Assembly (NCBI RefSeq): GCF_002179965.1
Contig: NZ_NGUQ01000016.1
Location: 45,355 to 109,354, forward strand
DNA length: 64,000 bases
Direction: 5' to 3'
Origin: Pandoraea sp. PE-S2T-3
Lineage (GTDB): Bacteria; Pseudomonadota; Gammaproteobacteria; Burkholderiales; Burkholderiaceae
The position numbers and the translations under genes are program-made. Positions 8,445 through 16,353 of the stretch are shown here, piece by piece (the first letter of the stretch is position 1; every line of letters starts with the position of its first letter). A model generated the notes under the pieces. That model was given only the letters and a program-made list of their open reading frames with translations, was not told where the DNA came from and ran no database searches.

Positions 8445-8819
8445 ATGGCAGGTAATCCGAATCGCCTGGCCGGAACCGCCAGCATCACCGTCAGTGGGAC
8501 GAATTACCTGCTTGTGGGGGATTTCGAATACAACCCGTCCAAAGTGACGCGAGAAACGCTTTCTGGAATGGATGGCGTACATGGTTTCAGTGAGAAGCCG
8601 CGTCCTGGGTCGATTTCCGGCACCCTGCGCGACGCGGGGAGCCTTACCGTTGCCGACCTCAACTCGATGGATAACGAGACGGTTGTCGTGCAGCTCGCCA
8701 ACGGCAAGACCATCATCGGCCGAAATATGTGGACGGTCGAGGATCAGACCGTCAAGTCCACCGACGCCACTCTCGAAGTGAAGTGGGAAGGCCCACAAGT
8801 CTCCGAAACCACGAGTTAA
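8445..8819 (+). CDS. Tail tube protein, Mu gpM-like
   Basis: A 124-residue tube protein (pfam10618), the hexameric ring subunit of the inner tail tube. The opening MAGNPNRLAGTASITVSG, the LLVGDFEYNPSKVTRETLSG strand pair and GFSEKPRPGSISGTLRD are very typical, and Mu gpM has a similar length (118). GGAG lies 9 bases before the ATG. Only 2 bases separate its stop from the chaperone gene, so sheath, tube and chaperone are one transcription unit. Confidence 0.93.
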   Translation: MAGNPNRLAGTASITVSGTNYLLVGDFEYNPSKVTRETLSGMDGVHGFSEKPRPGSISGTLRDAGSLTVADLNSMDNETVVVQLANGKTIIGRNMWTVEDQTVKSTDATLEVKWEGPQVSETTS

Positions 8820-8821
8820 TC

Positions 8822-9112
8822 ATGAGCCAACCTGACGAAAAGACCCTCAAGCTTCGCAAGCCTGTGAAGCTCGGCAGCGGTGAGAGCGAAGTCCTTTACG
8901 ACAAACTCGACCTGCGCGAGCCGACCGCTGGCGAACTCGATAAAGCCACGACAACCGGAGGTTCGAACATCGGCATCGGGATCATGCTGATCCACCTTGT
9001 TTCTGGCCTGCCCAAGTCGGCCGTCGAAAAGCTCAGTCAGCGTGATTTCACGGAGGCGAACGAGTATCTCGCGGGTTTTACCGACGATGGCCCGACGGAG
9101 TCGGTGACGTAA
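8822..9112 (+). CDS. Tail assembly chaperone, gpE-like (zero-frame product)
   Basis: A 96-residue tail assembly chaperone (pfam10109 type, Mu gp41 / P2 gpE position) that keeps the tape measure protein soluble and helps start tube polymerisation. The pattern KTLKLRKPVKLGSGE..VLYDKLDLREPTAGELDKA is characteristic of the family. The ATG at 8822 was chosen because it follows the tube stop after 2 bases; the longer frame overlaps the tube gene. Near its 3' end lies GGGTTTT in the correct phase for a -1 slip, and the -1 frame runs open to just before the tape measure gene, so a second, longer product is expected (see the next two entries). Confidence 0.85.
   Translation: MSQPDEKTLKLRKPVKLGSGESEVLYDKLDLREPTAGELDKATTTGGSNIGIGIMLIHLVSGLPKSAVEKLSQRDFTEANEYLAGFTDDGPTESVT
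9073..9105 (+). promoter_or_regulatory. Programmed -1 frameshift signal
   Basis: The heptamer G GGT TTT occupies 9073-9079; GGT and TTT are zero-frame codons, fitting the X XXY YYZ rule for tandem tRNA slippage. ACCGAC (9080-9085) can pair with GTCGGT (9100-9105), a possible stimulatory hairpin starting right behind the slip site. The signal lies about 33 bases before the zero-frame stop. Confidence 0.75.
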
Positions 9113-9234
9113 TCGCTGACGTCACACACTTCTTCAGTTGGGGCCCTCTTGAGGCAGAGCGCCTCTCGCTTTCAAAACTGGCTTGGTGGAGAGACCAGGC
9201 CAAACGCATTCGACAATCAATGGAGGAGGTCTGA
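9079..9234 (+). CDS. gpE' extension of the tail assembly chaperone (-1 frame)
   Basis: After a -1 slip at 9079 the ribosome adds 51 codons and stops at 9232-9234, giving a fusion of about 137 residues. The added part starts YRRWPDGVGD and contains VIADVTHFFSWGPLEAERL and LAWWRDQAKRIRQSMEEV. The block of ADV..FF.W.P followed by an L..WR.QA helix is the signature of P2 gpE'-type extensions (pfam06528). In P2, lambda and most tailed phages such an extended chaperone binds the tape measure protein. The extension has no start codon or ribosome site of its own, which supports the frameshift reading. Its stop overlaps the tape measure ATG (TGATG). Confidence 0.75.
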   Translation, partial: YRRWPDGVGDVIADVTHFFSWGPLEAERLSLSKLAWWRDQAKRIRQSMEEV

Positions 9235-11225
9235 TGGCAGGTAATGCGTATCAGATCACCATCACGGCCGCTGACAGGGCGTCGGCGGTGGCGAAGAAGA
9301 TTGAAGCGTCGATGCAGCGTATTACGCGACCTATCGATCGCGTGACAGCGTCCTCGAAGAAGATGAACGACGCTGCCGCAACGCTTCGCAAGCCGTTCGC
9401 TGACGTGGGGCGATCCCTCAAAGCGTTGGGCGATGAAACAGGGGTGACGAAGGTTGCGCGCGGTATCCGTCGCATCGGTTATGCCGCCGCTGACGCTGGC
9501 AGGAGCCTCTTGGGAATAGTGGCTCCGCTTGCGGGCATCGCGGGGCTCGGCTCAATCGCAGGTATTGCCCTGATGACGAACGAGTGGGGCAAGATGGGCG
9601 CGGAGGTTCTGCGTACGTCTGCCGCAATTGGAGTGTCCACGTCGGATCTACAGGGGTACCGAGGCGCGGCCAAACTTGCTGGCCTCTCCGCCGACGAAAT
9701 GACCGGCTCGCTCAAGACGCTCGGCAAGACCATCGAAGATGCGACCTACGGTCGAAATCAGGATGCGTTCGTGATGATGCAGAAGTTCGGCATTAGCTTG
9801 CATCGTACGAAGGATGGCGCCGTAGATGCCACTCGCGCGCTGAAAGACGTCGCGAATGCAATCGTGAAGCAGAAGGGGAACGTCCAGACGCAATCGCTAA
9901 TTGCTGATGTATTCGGCGTTGGTTCGCTGCTACCTATGCTGCAAAAAGGTGAATCTGGAATTGATGCGTTCGTGCAAAAGGCGAAAAGCATGGGGCTCGT
10001 GCTCAGTGACGAGCAGTTGAAGCGAGCAGCCGCTTACAACGAGCAGATGATCAAGCTGGAGGCCTCCGGTACGCGGCTGAAGTATTCGTTCGGTGAGGCA
10101 ATGGCGCCAGCGCTTGAGCGAGTCATTACGGTGGTGCAACGGCTCGTCGACCAATACGGCGAGATCGTGGCGACGAACGTGGCCGAATACGTCGAGCGGT
10201 TCGCGAAGTGGCTTGAGCAAGTAGATTGGGATGCGATTGCGGCGAAGGTAACGAACTTTATCGATGCGATTGGCGGGGTAAAGGGAGTTGCGGTGGCACT
10301 GGCGGCTATCACCTTTGCCGCACCGATCGCTGGCATCGTCTCGATCGTCGCCAATCTGACTTCACTCACCGCTGTGGCCATCCCCGGGGCGGTTGCCGCA
10401 TTGGGCACGCTTGGAGCGGCCGGTCTGGCGGCGTGGGGCGCACTGAAGGTCGCAAAGGCGGCGGGATTGCCCGACACGAATTCCGCAAAGGGAGCGAGCG
10501 ACGTGGCCGCCGGAAACTGGTGGGCCGCATCGGCCAGCCTGCCGGCCATGAGCTTCCTGGGTGCCGGTTGGGACCGTCTGACAGGGAAATCTAACGCAGA
10601 TATCGCGTCAGGTCTTCGCCTTCAGTCAGGTGCAGGCAAATCGAGCGCCGAATCGGACGCACTATTCTCGAAGCTTGAAACACAGTACGGCTTGCCGAAG
10701 GGGCTGCTCGACAGCGTATGGGCTCAGGAATCGGGGCGCGGCACGAACATGCTGTCGTCCGCCGGCGCCAAGGGGCATTTCCAGTTCATGGATGCGACGG
10801 CAAAGCAATACGGGCTCGACGATCCAAATGACCTGTCGAAGTCCGCAACGGCGGCCGCGCAGATGTACCGAGATTTGCTCAAGCAGAACGGTGGCGACCT
10901 CAGTAAGGCTTTGGCTGGGTATAACTGGGGGCAGGGCAACGTACAACGCAAGGGCATGGAGAATGCCCCGAAAGAGACTCGCAACTATGTTGACCAGGTG
11001 CAGGCCCGAATGAGTGGCATGGGACTGTATAGCAACTCGCCGCGCATCGCTGCCGCAAACCTCCCGGGACAGTCGCCGTCGCCTGTTTCTGGAGATGGCG
11101 GGCGCGTCCACGTAGATGTGGTGATTCATCAGGACGGGCGGGCGCCTACCGCGAAGGTCCGTTCGCAGGGGAACGTGACGGGGACCGCAAGTGTGGGCAA
11201 TCGAGCAATCGGAGAGATGGCGTGA
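9234..11225 (+). CDS. Tape measure protein with C-terminal lytic transglycosylase domain
   Basis: A 663-residue tape measure protein, which sets tail length and leaves the tail first on infection. The ATG at 9234 has GGAGGAGG 6-11 bases upstream. Residues 1-330 are mostly helical (RASAVAKKIEASMQR). Hydrophobic segments lie near residues 85-110 and 345-400, as usual for tape measures that contact the membrane. Residues about 475-590 form an SLT-type lysozyme domain: LPKGLLDSVWAQESGRG with the probable catalytic Glu499, then AGAKGHFQFMDATAKQYG and LAGYNWGQGNV. This domain should cut peptidoglycan locally during DNA entry. The stop overlaps the GTG of the next gene. Confidence 0.92.
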   Translation: MAGNAYQITITAADRASAVAKKIEASMQRITRPIDRVTASSKKMNDAAATLRKPFADVGRSLKALGDETGVTKVARGIRRIGYAAADAGRSLLGIVAPLAGIAGLGSIAGIALMTNEWGKMGAEVLRTSAAIGVSTSDLQGYRGAAKLAGLSADEMTGSLKTLGKTIEDATYGRNQDAFVMMQKFGISLHRTKDGAVDATRALKDVANAIVKQKGNVQTQSLIADVFGVGSLLPMLQKGESGIDAFVQKAKSMGLVLSDEQLKRAAAYNEQMIKLEASGTRLKYSFGEAMAPALERVITVVQRLVDQYGEIVATNVAEYVERFAKWLEQVDWDAIAAKVTNFIDAIGGVKGVAVALAAITFAAPIAGIVSIVANLTSLTAVAIPGAVAALGTLGAAGLAAWGALKVAKAAGLPDTNSAKGASDVAAGNWWAASASLPAMSFLGAGWDRLTGKSNADIASGLRLQSGAGKSSAESDALFSKLETQYGLPKGLLDSVWAQESGRGTNMLSSAGAKGHFQFMDATAKQYGLDDPNDLSKSATAAAQMYRDLLKQNGGDLSKALAGYNWGQGNVQRKGMENAPKETRNYVDQVQARMSGMGLYSNSPRIAAANLPGQSPSPVSGDGGRVHVDVVIHQDGRAPTAKVRSQGNVTGTASVGNRAIGEMA

Positions 11226-12697
11226 GTGTGGCTGACGTAGTGAATGTTGCGGGTAGCATCGGCGGCGTGGCGTCTGCCGCCAAGGGAATTGCCTCGTCAG
11301 CGCAGAGCTTGATGAGTCTATTCGGCAGCGGCGACTATGCGAGCAAGTTGCGCAAGGCTAGCTATAACGACGTCCCGTTCGCCGTCGTATCGGAAAGTGG
11401 CGTGTTCGGGCGGAACGTGGTCGTGCACTCCTACCCGAAGAAAGAGACGCGTCCCTGGATCGAGGACAACGGCCTGAAGACGAACGTCCTGCAGATCACC
11501 GGCTTTCTCGTTGAGAACAGCCTGATCTACGGTGGCGGGGACGTCACGACGCAGAAGATCAATCTGCTGAACGTGATTCGCGGCGGTTCCGTCAACAATA
11601 CGAAACCGCCTGGTATCGGGAAGCTTGTTCACCCCACATGGGGCGAGATCAAGGCAAATTGCACTGAAGCTGAGTTCGGGACGTCGTGGGTTCGTGGTCG
11701 CGTCGTCGAGTTGCGCCTGACGTTCATTCTCGGTGGCGATAGGTTATATCCGAGTGCCCAGTCTGCGACTAAGGACGCGGTAAGCACTGCGGCTTCTGGT
11801 TTGACGGCATCATCGTTGCTCAGCTTCGTCAGCCGCACTCTCGACGCAATCAAGGCGGGCGTCGCTGTCATTCGTACTGCCGTCGGTGTTGCCGTCGGGT
11901 TCTATCAGTCTGTGAACGGCCTGGTGCATAGCGTCCGCCGATTCTTTAATTCGATTTCCACGCTGTCAGGAAACTTCGGACGAATCTTCGGTGGTAGCAA
12001 TTCTGGTTATGCCGGCGCGAACGGGAAAGCACCTGCTACTGCTACGGTAGCGAGCCTCCTTGCTCAGGACACGCAGAATGTTGCCAATGTTGTTGCCGCC
12101 GGGGCGGCGCTTTCCGCCGCGGCCGTGAGCGCTGGCACGAATCCGGCGGCATTTAGCGGGGCGTCGCAGTTACTTATGACCGCGACCGCAAACACTGCCG
12201 CATCGCCCGCCGACGCAATCAGGTTGTTGACGCCGTTGGCGCAGTACGCGCCGCCGTCGGTGTCGCCGAGCTCGCCCGTCGCGGCAGCCCAAGCAGTTAT
12301 GAGCGGTGCGACGGGGGATTTGCTTCGCCGATCTGCGATTGCACAGCTTGCGATGAGCTCGACGGCATTTCAGCCGGCCTCAGCCGACGATGCCGTTGGT
12401 GTCCGGGATACCATCGTCGGGTTTATCGACGCCGAGATTCAGGTCGCGGCGGACCAAGGCGAAGACGACGTTTATGTGGCGCTGCGCACATTGAGGCAAG
12501 CCGTAGTGACTGACTTCGACGGTCGCGGACAGGGACTGGCCGCAGTAACGACATTCCAGTTCAATGGATCGATTCCCGCATTGGCGCTTGCCAATCGCAT
12601 ATACAGGGACATTGGCCGGGAAGATGAGCTGGTGAGGCAGGCGAATCCGGTGCACCCGGCGTTCATGCAGCCGAATTTCAAGGCTCTAGCTGAATAG
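11222..12697 (+). CDS. DNA circulation / baseplate protein, Mu gpN-like
   Basis: A 491-residue protein of the DNA_circ_N family (pfam07157), corresponding to Mu gpN, a baseplate hub component in current models. The family region covers about residues 40-180: SYNDVPFAVVSESGVFGRNVVVHSYP, DNGLKTNVLQITGFLVE, LVHPTWGEIKA and VELRLTFILGG. The rest is Ala- and Ser-rich and helical. It starts with GTG overlapping the tape measure stop by four bases. It is the last gene before the long hairpin at 12816 and the regulatory island; the tail operon then resumes at 15262. Confidence 0.85.
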   Translation: MSVADVVNVAGSIGGVASAAKGIASSAQSLMSLFGSGDYASKLRKASYNDVPFAVVSESGVFGRNVVVHSYPKKETRPWIEDNGLKTNVLQITGFLVENSLIYGGGDVTTQKINLLNVIRGGSVNNTKPPGIGKLVHPTWGEIKANCTEAEFGTSWVRGRVVELRLTFILGGDRLYPSAQSATKDAVSTAASGLTASSLLSFVSRTLDAIKAGVAVIRTAVGVAVGFYQSVNGLVHSVRRFFNSISTLSGNFGRIFGGSNSGYAGANGKAPATATVASLLAQDTQNVANVVAAGAALSAAAVSAGTNPAAFSGASQLLMTATANTAASPADAIRLLTPLAQYAPPSVSPSSPVAAAQAVMSGATGDLLRRSAIAQLAMSSTAFQPASADDAVGVRDTIVGFIDAEIQVAADQGEDDVYVALRTLRQAVVTDFDGRGQGLAAVTTFQFNGSIPALALANRIYRDIGREDELVRQANPVHPAFMQPNFKALAE

Positions 12698-12815
12698 GCG
12701 CCGCTAAGCGGCAAGCGCGCGCGCGATCCTCACGAGTCGGTTTGAATCAACCTCCACCAACCCGGTGACGGTTGCGCAGGATGGGCGAATTGCAGAGGTG
12801 TTACCAGATTTCGAA

Positions 12816-12884
12816 TGCAATCACAAGCACGGAGTGTGCATGACGTGCCACCTTGTCCGTGCATACGCCGTGCTTGTGATTGCA
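12816..12884 (+). repeat. Long near-perfect hairpin in the gpN-Arc gap
   Basis: TGCAATCACAAGCACGG (12816-12832) and its exact reverse complement (12868-12884) form 17 base pairs. Pairing continues inward with one mismatch and two G-U pairs to 12842/12858, so 27 positions stack around a 15-base loop. No T run follows, so it is not a plain terminator. It could be a transcript end processed by RNase, a cruciform or a regulator binding site. A 52-codon frame (GTG 12765 to 12923) with a C-x6-C-x2-C-H pattern overlaps it, but without a ribosome site. I see no convincing gene from 12885 to 13156. Confidence 0.7.
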
Positions 12885-13156
12885 GAAGCGCTCCTCGAAA
12901 CTGAATTCATGCGGCGCTCATGAAATTCCGACAATGGTCAGCTGAGAATTTTGCGGATTCCAACTATTGTTGGACGACAGGAGGGCGGCGGCGCTTTACC
13001 TTAAACCGAACGCCGTTTGGTCACACGAAAACAGGTTTGGAGGTAGGGCATTCGGGTCTCGAGTGCCTGGGGAGCCGTGTCAGACTTGGTGTATGGAAGG
13101 CAGCGTTACGCGAGGCTCTTTCACGGTGGGAGAGCCGCCGCGGTGGGTTCTTGGGG

Positions 13157-13459
13157 TTAGGAGGCGGATTTGAGCATTGCTCGAATCGTTGCAAGAAGCG
13201 TTTCGAGTTCGCCTCGATTGCTGGGCTTAAGCAACCGCTCGGCCCAAACCTGTACCCCATGGTCGATTTCAGCACCCGGAGGAAGCTCTCGTTTGGGTAG
13301 TGGGGCTTCGTCGGCGACATCGTCAGCGTCCAGGGATAGGGCCAGGCGGTTAACGATCTCTCCGTTGAGCGATCTGTTTGAAAGTTTTCTCGCCTGCTCC
13401 AACCGCTCTTTCAACTCGGCGGGCATGCGAATGTTCACTTGAGGATCAGTTCGCGCCAT
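13157..13459 (-). CDS. Arc-family repressor, Mnt-like position
   Basis: A 100-residue ribbon-helix-helix DNA-binding protein (Arc family, pfam03869). The RHH domain is N-terminal: DPQVNIRMPAELKERLEQARKLSNRSLNGEIVNRLALSL, with the strand VNIRMP, the helix PAELKERLEQA and the NGEIVNRL helix that carry the fold. The C-terminal 50 residues are acidic and then helical, and may form a tetramerisation tail as in P22 Mnt. It is divergent from a second Arc-like gene at 13566 that precedes an antirepressor gene. This is the mnt / arc-ant arrangement of the P22 immI region, so the likely role is repression of the antirepressor promoter. Confidence 0.8.
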   Translation of the reverse strand: MARTDPQVNIRMPAELKERLEQARKLSNRSLNGEIVNRLALSLDADDVADEAPLPKRELPPGAEIDHGVQVWAERLLKPSNRGELETLLATIRAMLKSAS

Positions 13460-13479
13460 AACGTTCCAGAAAATATGCT

Positions 13480-13560
13480 TGCAATTGTGCTACCACGGTA
13501 CTACCATCAATCCGTGCTAGCAAAATGTTAGCACGGTATAGGGCTTTATGCCCTAAGGAG
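13480..13560. promoter_or_regulatory. Divergent control region with RHH operator-like repeats
   Basis: The gap between the two Arc-family genes holds a symmetric site, CCGTGCTA (13512-13519) with TAGCACGG (13529-13536), and a related half-site array GTGCTACCACGGTACTACC at 13487-13505. The shared GTGCTA core suggests two operators for Arc-type dimers. TATAGG right after the palindrome (13538-13543) could be a rightward -10 box. AAGGAGGA (13555-13562) is the ribosome site of the rightward gene. Confidence 0.55.
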
Positions 13561-13565
13561 GACAA

Positions 13566-13763
13566 ATGAAAGGTGCAAGGGAAATGCCTAGTGTCTTGGT
13601 AAAAATGCCTAAGGCACTCAAGGAAAGTATCCGGGACGCCGCATCGCGACGTTACTGCAGCATGAATTCGGAGATTGTTCGGCGTCTTGCCGAGAGTCTC
13701 GAAAAAGAAAAAGCCCCGACTGTTGATCTTGGCGGATTCAGTCAGGGCTTGGTGACGCAGTGA
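13566..13763 (+). CDS. Arc-family repressor, Arc-like position
   Basis: A 65-residue ribbon-helix-helix protein. The fold is visible as the strand SVLVKMP, helix A KALKESIRDAASRR, and helix B MNSEIVRRLAESLEKEK; the YCSMNSEIVRRL segment closely follows the Arc/Mnt consensus. P22 Arc is 53 residues and, like this gene, lies directly upstream of the antirepressor gene, which it represses together with its own promoter. A strong AAGGAGGA site precedes the ATG. It stops 24 bases before the antirepressor ATG. Its divergent neighbour at 13157 is a second RHH protein. Confidence 0.82.
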   Translation: MKGAREMPSVLVKMPKALKESIRDAASRRYCSMNSEIVRRLAESLEKEKAPTVDLGGFSQGLVTQ

Positions 13764-13787
13764 ACCCCTTTCAAAGGAACACAGATC

Positions 13788-14708
13788 ATGCTCAAGAATA
13801 GCACTGAGGCAGTGAAACGACAAATTTCGGTGCCGTTTTACGGCGCGAACCTGTTGCTCCTCGAACACGATGGGCAGCCTTACACCCCAATGAAACCGCT
13901 TGTTGCGGCAATTGGGGTGAGTTGGCAGGGGCAGCACGAGAAAATGTCAGCAAATCGCGAACGGTGGGGTATCAAGGAAATCTTGATGCCTTCCGCGGGC
14001 GGCAAGCAGTCGGCCATCTGCATTCCTGTCCGCAAGTTGTTCGGGTGGTTGATGACGATGGAGCCGAACAAGATCAAGAATCTTGGCGTACGTGAACGCG
14101 TCATCCAATACCAGAACGAGTGCGACGATGTGCTTTGGAAGTACTGGACCGAAGGCGTAGCCATCAACGAGCGCATGGCGTTTGCGGTCAATTCGGATGA
14201 TGTGCTGACTGGCGAGCAACAAGAGGTGTTGCGCCTTATGGTCAAAACCCACGTCGAGCGTTTGCCGAAACTCAAGCAAGGCGCTGCCGCCACGAAGGTC
14301 TGGTCGAAGCTGAAAGCCCACTTCAAGGTGGCGTACCGCCAGATCCCACAATCGGAATTCACGGAGGCTGTGAGCATCGTTACTCGGACGGCTGCCGAGT
14401 GGGAGGTCCTTGAAGCTGAGCCGAAGCAAGAAACGGATCTGATCGCGGTGATTGAGCAGATGGATGCGCTTGATGCACTTCGACGAATCCTGTCTGGTGA
14501 TCGTTGGTTGCTTAGTTTCGATGATGATCGTTGGCGGCTTAAGCTCATCAGCCGAGACGCGTACATCCTCACGGAAAAACAGATTGTGGGGCTCATCGGG
14601 GAGCCTGGAATAATTTCCGAACGCCTGCTTCCGAGCATCATTGCGGTGGCTGCCGAGCGGCTGACTCATCTTAGCCCGTTCCGAATCGAGAGTCGGGCTG
14701 CTGCCTGA
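13788..14708 (+). CDS. Phage antirepressor, P22 Ant-like
   Basis: A 306-residue antirepressor. The N-terminal part (about residues 10-125) has the P22AR_N pattern (pfam10547): ISVPFYGANLLLLEHDGQPYTPMKPLVAAIGVSWQGQHEKM, then KQSAICIPVRKLFGWLMTM and VIQYQNECDDVLWKYW. The following region (about 145-200: LTGEQQEVLRLMVKTHVERLP, AATKVWSKLKAHFKVAYRQIP) resembles an ORF6C-type C-terminal domain. Ant of P22 binds and inactivates the phage repressor and so induces it or superinfecting relatives. Here it is placed behind an Arc-like gene, between tail genes, exactly as P22 immI interrupts late genes. It could allow cross-induction of other prophages in the host. Confidence 0.85.
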   Translation: MLKNSTEAVKRQISVPFYGANLLLLEHDGQPYTPMKPLVAAIGVSWQGQHEKMSANRERWGIKEILMPSAGGKQSAICIPVRKLFGWLMTMEPNKIKNLGVRERVIQYQNECDDVLWKYWTEGVAINERMAFAVNSDDVLTGEQQEVLRLMVKTHVERLPKLKQGAAATKVWSKLKAHFKVAYRQIPQSEFTEAVSIVTRTAAEWEVLEAEPKQETDLIAVIEQMDALDALRRILSGDRWLLSFDDDRWRLKLISRDAYILTEKQIVGLIGEPGIISERLLPSIIAVAAERLTHLSPFRIESRAAA

Positions 14709-14738
14709 TGCGGTTTCTCAGATATCAACCGCCAGCTT

Positions 14739-15245
14739 TCAGTTGAGCGGCTGGTAGATCTGCCGCATTTCCCCGTTCACGCATTTGATAGTGACCTTGC
14801 CTTGCTTCAGATAGAGCTTTCCATCTGGAGCGGCAAGGAGCTTGCTCGTCACGAAGGTGTGTGGGTAATCGCATTTAGCTTCCACAAGGGCGCCTTTGTC
14901 GTCGAGGACAGGCGCGGCATCGCGTCGCAACACATTCAAATACCTAGGGGCGCCGGCTTCGTTCTCTCCGGCCAGTTCTCGACCATAGATCAGCAGGTCG
15001 GTTTTTGTTATGTCGTTCGGCCAGTCATACGCGGCCGTTCGATTCAGTGCCTCGAACGCAAAGCCCGATTTAACTTTCCGGCAAGCTGTCGGCAGCGCCT
15101 TCTCTAGCGATTGGGTCGCGGCGTGCAAATCCGCCGCTGTTGCGCAAACGACCGCTTCGTCCGCGATGACCTTGAACACTGGCATCGCGTGTGCGCCGAA
15201 GGGGATCGCAAGGGAAAGCAAAGCGGCGACTGATGATCTAAACAT
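14739..15245 (-). CDS. Exported protein of unknown function, inverted in the tail operon
   Basis: A 168-residue protein with a clear Sec signal peptide (MFRSSVAALLSLAIPFGAHA, predicted cleavage after AHA at residue 20). Mature part: Cys residues at ATACRK-like and KCDYPHTF positions and near the C-terminus (TIKCVNG), suitable for disulphides in the periplasm. I do not recognise the family. It is read against the tail genes and sits between the antirepressor and gpP; its start is only 16 bases from the gpP ATG. A GGAGAAGG ribosome site precedes its own ATG. An inverted, autonomously expressed gene for an exported protein in a late operon is the typical layout of a moron, a gene expressed in the lysogen. 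Confidence 0.7.
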   Translation of the reverse strand: MFRSSVAALLSLAIPFGAHAMPVFKVIADEAVVCATAADLHAATQSLEKALPTACRKVKSGFAFEALNRTAAYDWPNDITKTDLLIYGRELAGENEAGAPRYLNVLRRDAAPVLDDKGALVEAKCDYPHTFVTSKLLAAPDGKLYLKQGKVTIKCVNGEMRQIYQPLN

Positions 15246-15261
15246 TCACCTTCTCCGAAAA

Positions 15262-16353
15262 ATGACTGACGACAATATTACGCTCAAGCTTAACGACTCC
15301 TTGCTTTCCGGGTGGACGCGACTGCGTGTAACGCGTGGAATTGAGCGCTTTTCCGGGGATTTTGAGCTTGAGATGACCGAGTTGTACCCGGGGCAAGCGC
15401 AGGACGTGATCGCGACTCCCGGCGATCGCTGCGTGCTGGCGTTTGGTGGTGACCACGTAATCACTGGCTATGTGGATCGTGTGGTACCGAGTATCTCGGC
15501 GGAATCGCACGACATCCGCGTAACCGGCCGCGGGAAGTGTCAGGACCTTCTAGATTGCGCCGCGGTTTGGCCGAACGGGCAGATGAGCAATGTCAATGCG
15601 TATTCGATGGCCAAGCAACTTGCCGCCGTCTACGACATCGACGTGATCTGTGACGTGGAAGGTCTGTTGATGATCCCGCAGATCAACATTATCCCTGGCG
15701 AGTCCACGTACGAGGTCGTTGAGCGTACGTCGCGCTACAGTGCCCTGCTGGTCTACGAAGACCGAAACGGCAACATGGTGCTGGCGCGTGCCAGCACCGA
15801 GGTGATGGCGAGCGGAGTGCAAGAGGGCATCAACATCGAGGCCGCAACTGCCGAGCGATCGATGGATCAGCGCTTCTCGCACGTGACGGCATTGCTAACC
15901 GGCACGAACAACATGCAGGATCTGACGTCGATCACTGCCCCTCATTTCACGGCTACCGATCCTAACGTTCCTCGCCGGCGTGAGCGAGTCATCTTTGCTG
16001 AAGCTGGAGAGCTTGGATGGGAGGTTGGTAAGCAGCGGGCGCTGTGGGAGGTGGCTTGGCGTCGAGGTCGCGCTGAGGTCATCCATGTCACAGTCGATAA
16101 TTGGCGTGATGTGGCGGGAAACCTGTGGGAGCCGAATAAGCTTATCGATGTGTTGATTCCGAGCTTGAAGGTGTCGGGTGACCAAGCTGGAACCGTGCCG
16201 CAACGCATGATGATTGCCGAGGTGACCTATAGTCTTGACGAATCCGGTACCCATGCGCAGTTGACTTTGATGCCTCCCGAGGCATTTGAGCCCAAGCCGA
16301 TCTTGCTCTACCCGCAATATGGTGATCTTGTCGGAACGGTGCCCCTACGATGA
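15262..16353 (+). CDS. Baseplate hub protein, Mu gpP (gp44)-like
   Basis: A 363-residue hub protein, the ring from which tube and spike assemble (P2 gpD / Mu gp44 family). Family-like stretches: ITLKLNDSLLSGWTRLRVTRGIERFSGDFELEMTE at the N-terminus, VITGYVDRVVPSISAESHDIRVTGRGKCQDLLD in the middle, and the RVIFAEAG..EVGKQRALWEVAWRRGRAE helix. The ATG at 15262 was chosen because upstream codons of the long frame overlap the inverted exported-protein gene. There is no good ribosome site before it, so the start is the main uncertainty. The stop overlaps the gp45-like ATG by four bases. Confidence 0.88.
   Translation: MTDDNITLKLNDSLLSGWTRLRVTRGIERFSGDFELEMTELYPGQAQDVIATPGDRCVLAFGGDHVITGYVDRVVPSISAESHDIRVTGRGKCQDLLDCAAVWPNGQMSNVNAYSMAKQLAAVYDIDVICDVEGLLMIPQINIIPGESTYEVVERTSRYSALLVYEDRNGNMVLARASTEVMASGVQEGINIEAATAERSMDQRFSHVTALLTGTNNMQDLTSITAPHFTATDPNVPRRRERVIFAEAGELGWEVGKQRALWEVAWRRGRAEVIHVTVDNWRDVAGNLWEPNKLIDVLIPSLKVSGDQAGTVPQRMMIAEVTYSLDESGTHAQLTLMPPEAFEPKPILLYPQYGDLVGTVPLR

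Noticed and set aside
12765..12923. A 52-codon frame with a C-x6-C-x2-C-H cluster after gpN
   Set aside because: It has no ribosome site and overlaps the long hairpin, which explains its conservation-like look better. Kept as a note only.
12920..13300. A 126-codon plus-strand frame antisense to the Arc-family gene
   Set aside because: Arg/Gly-rich composition, no ribosome site, and the antisense frame is a clear RHH protein.
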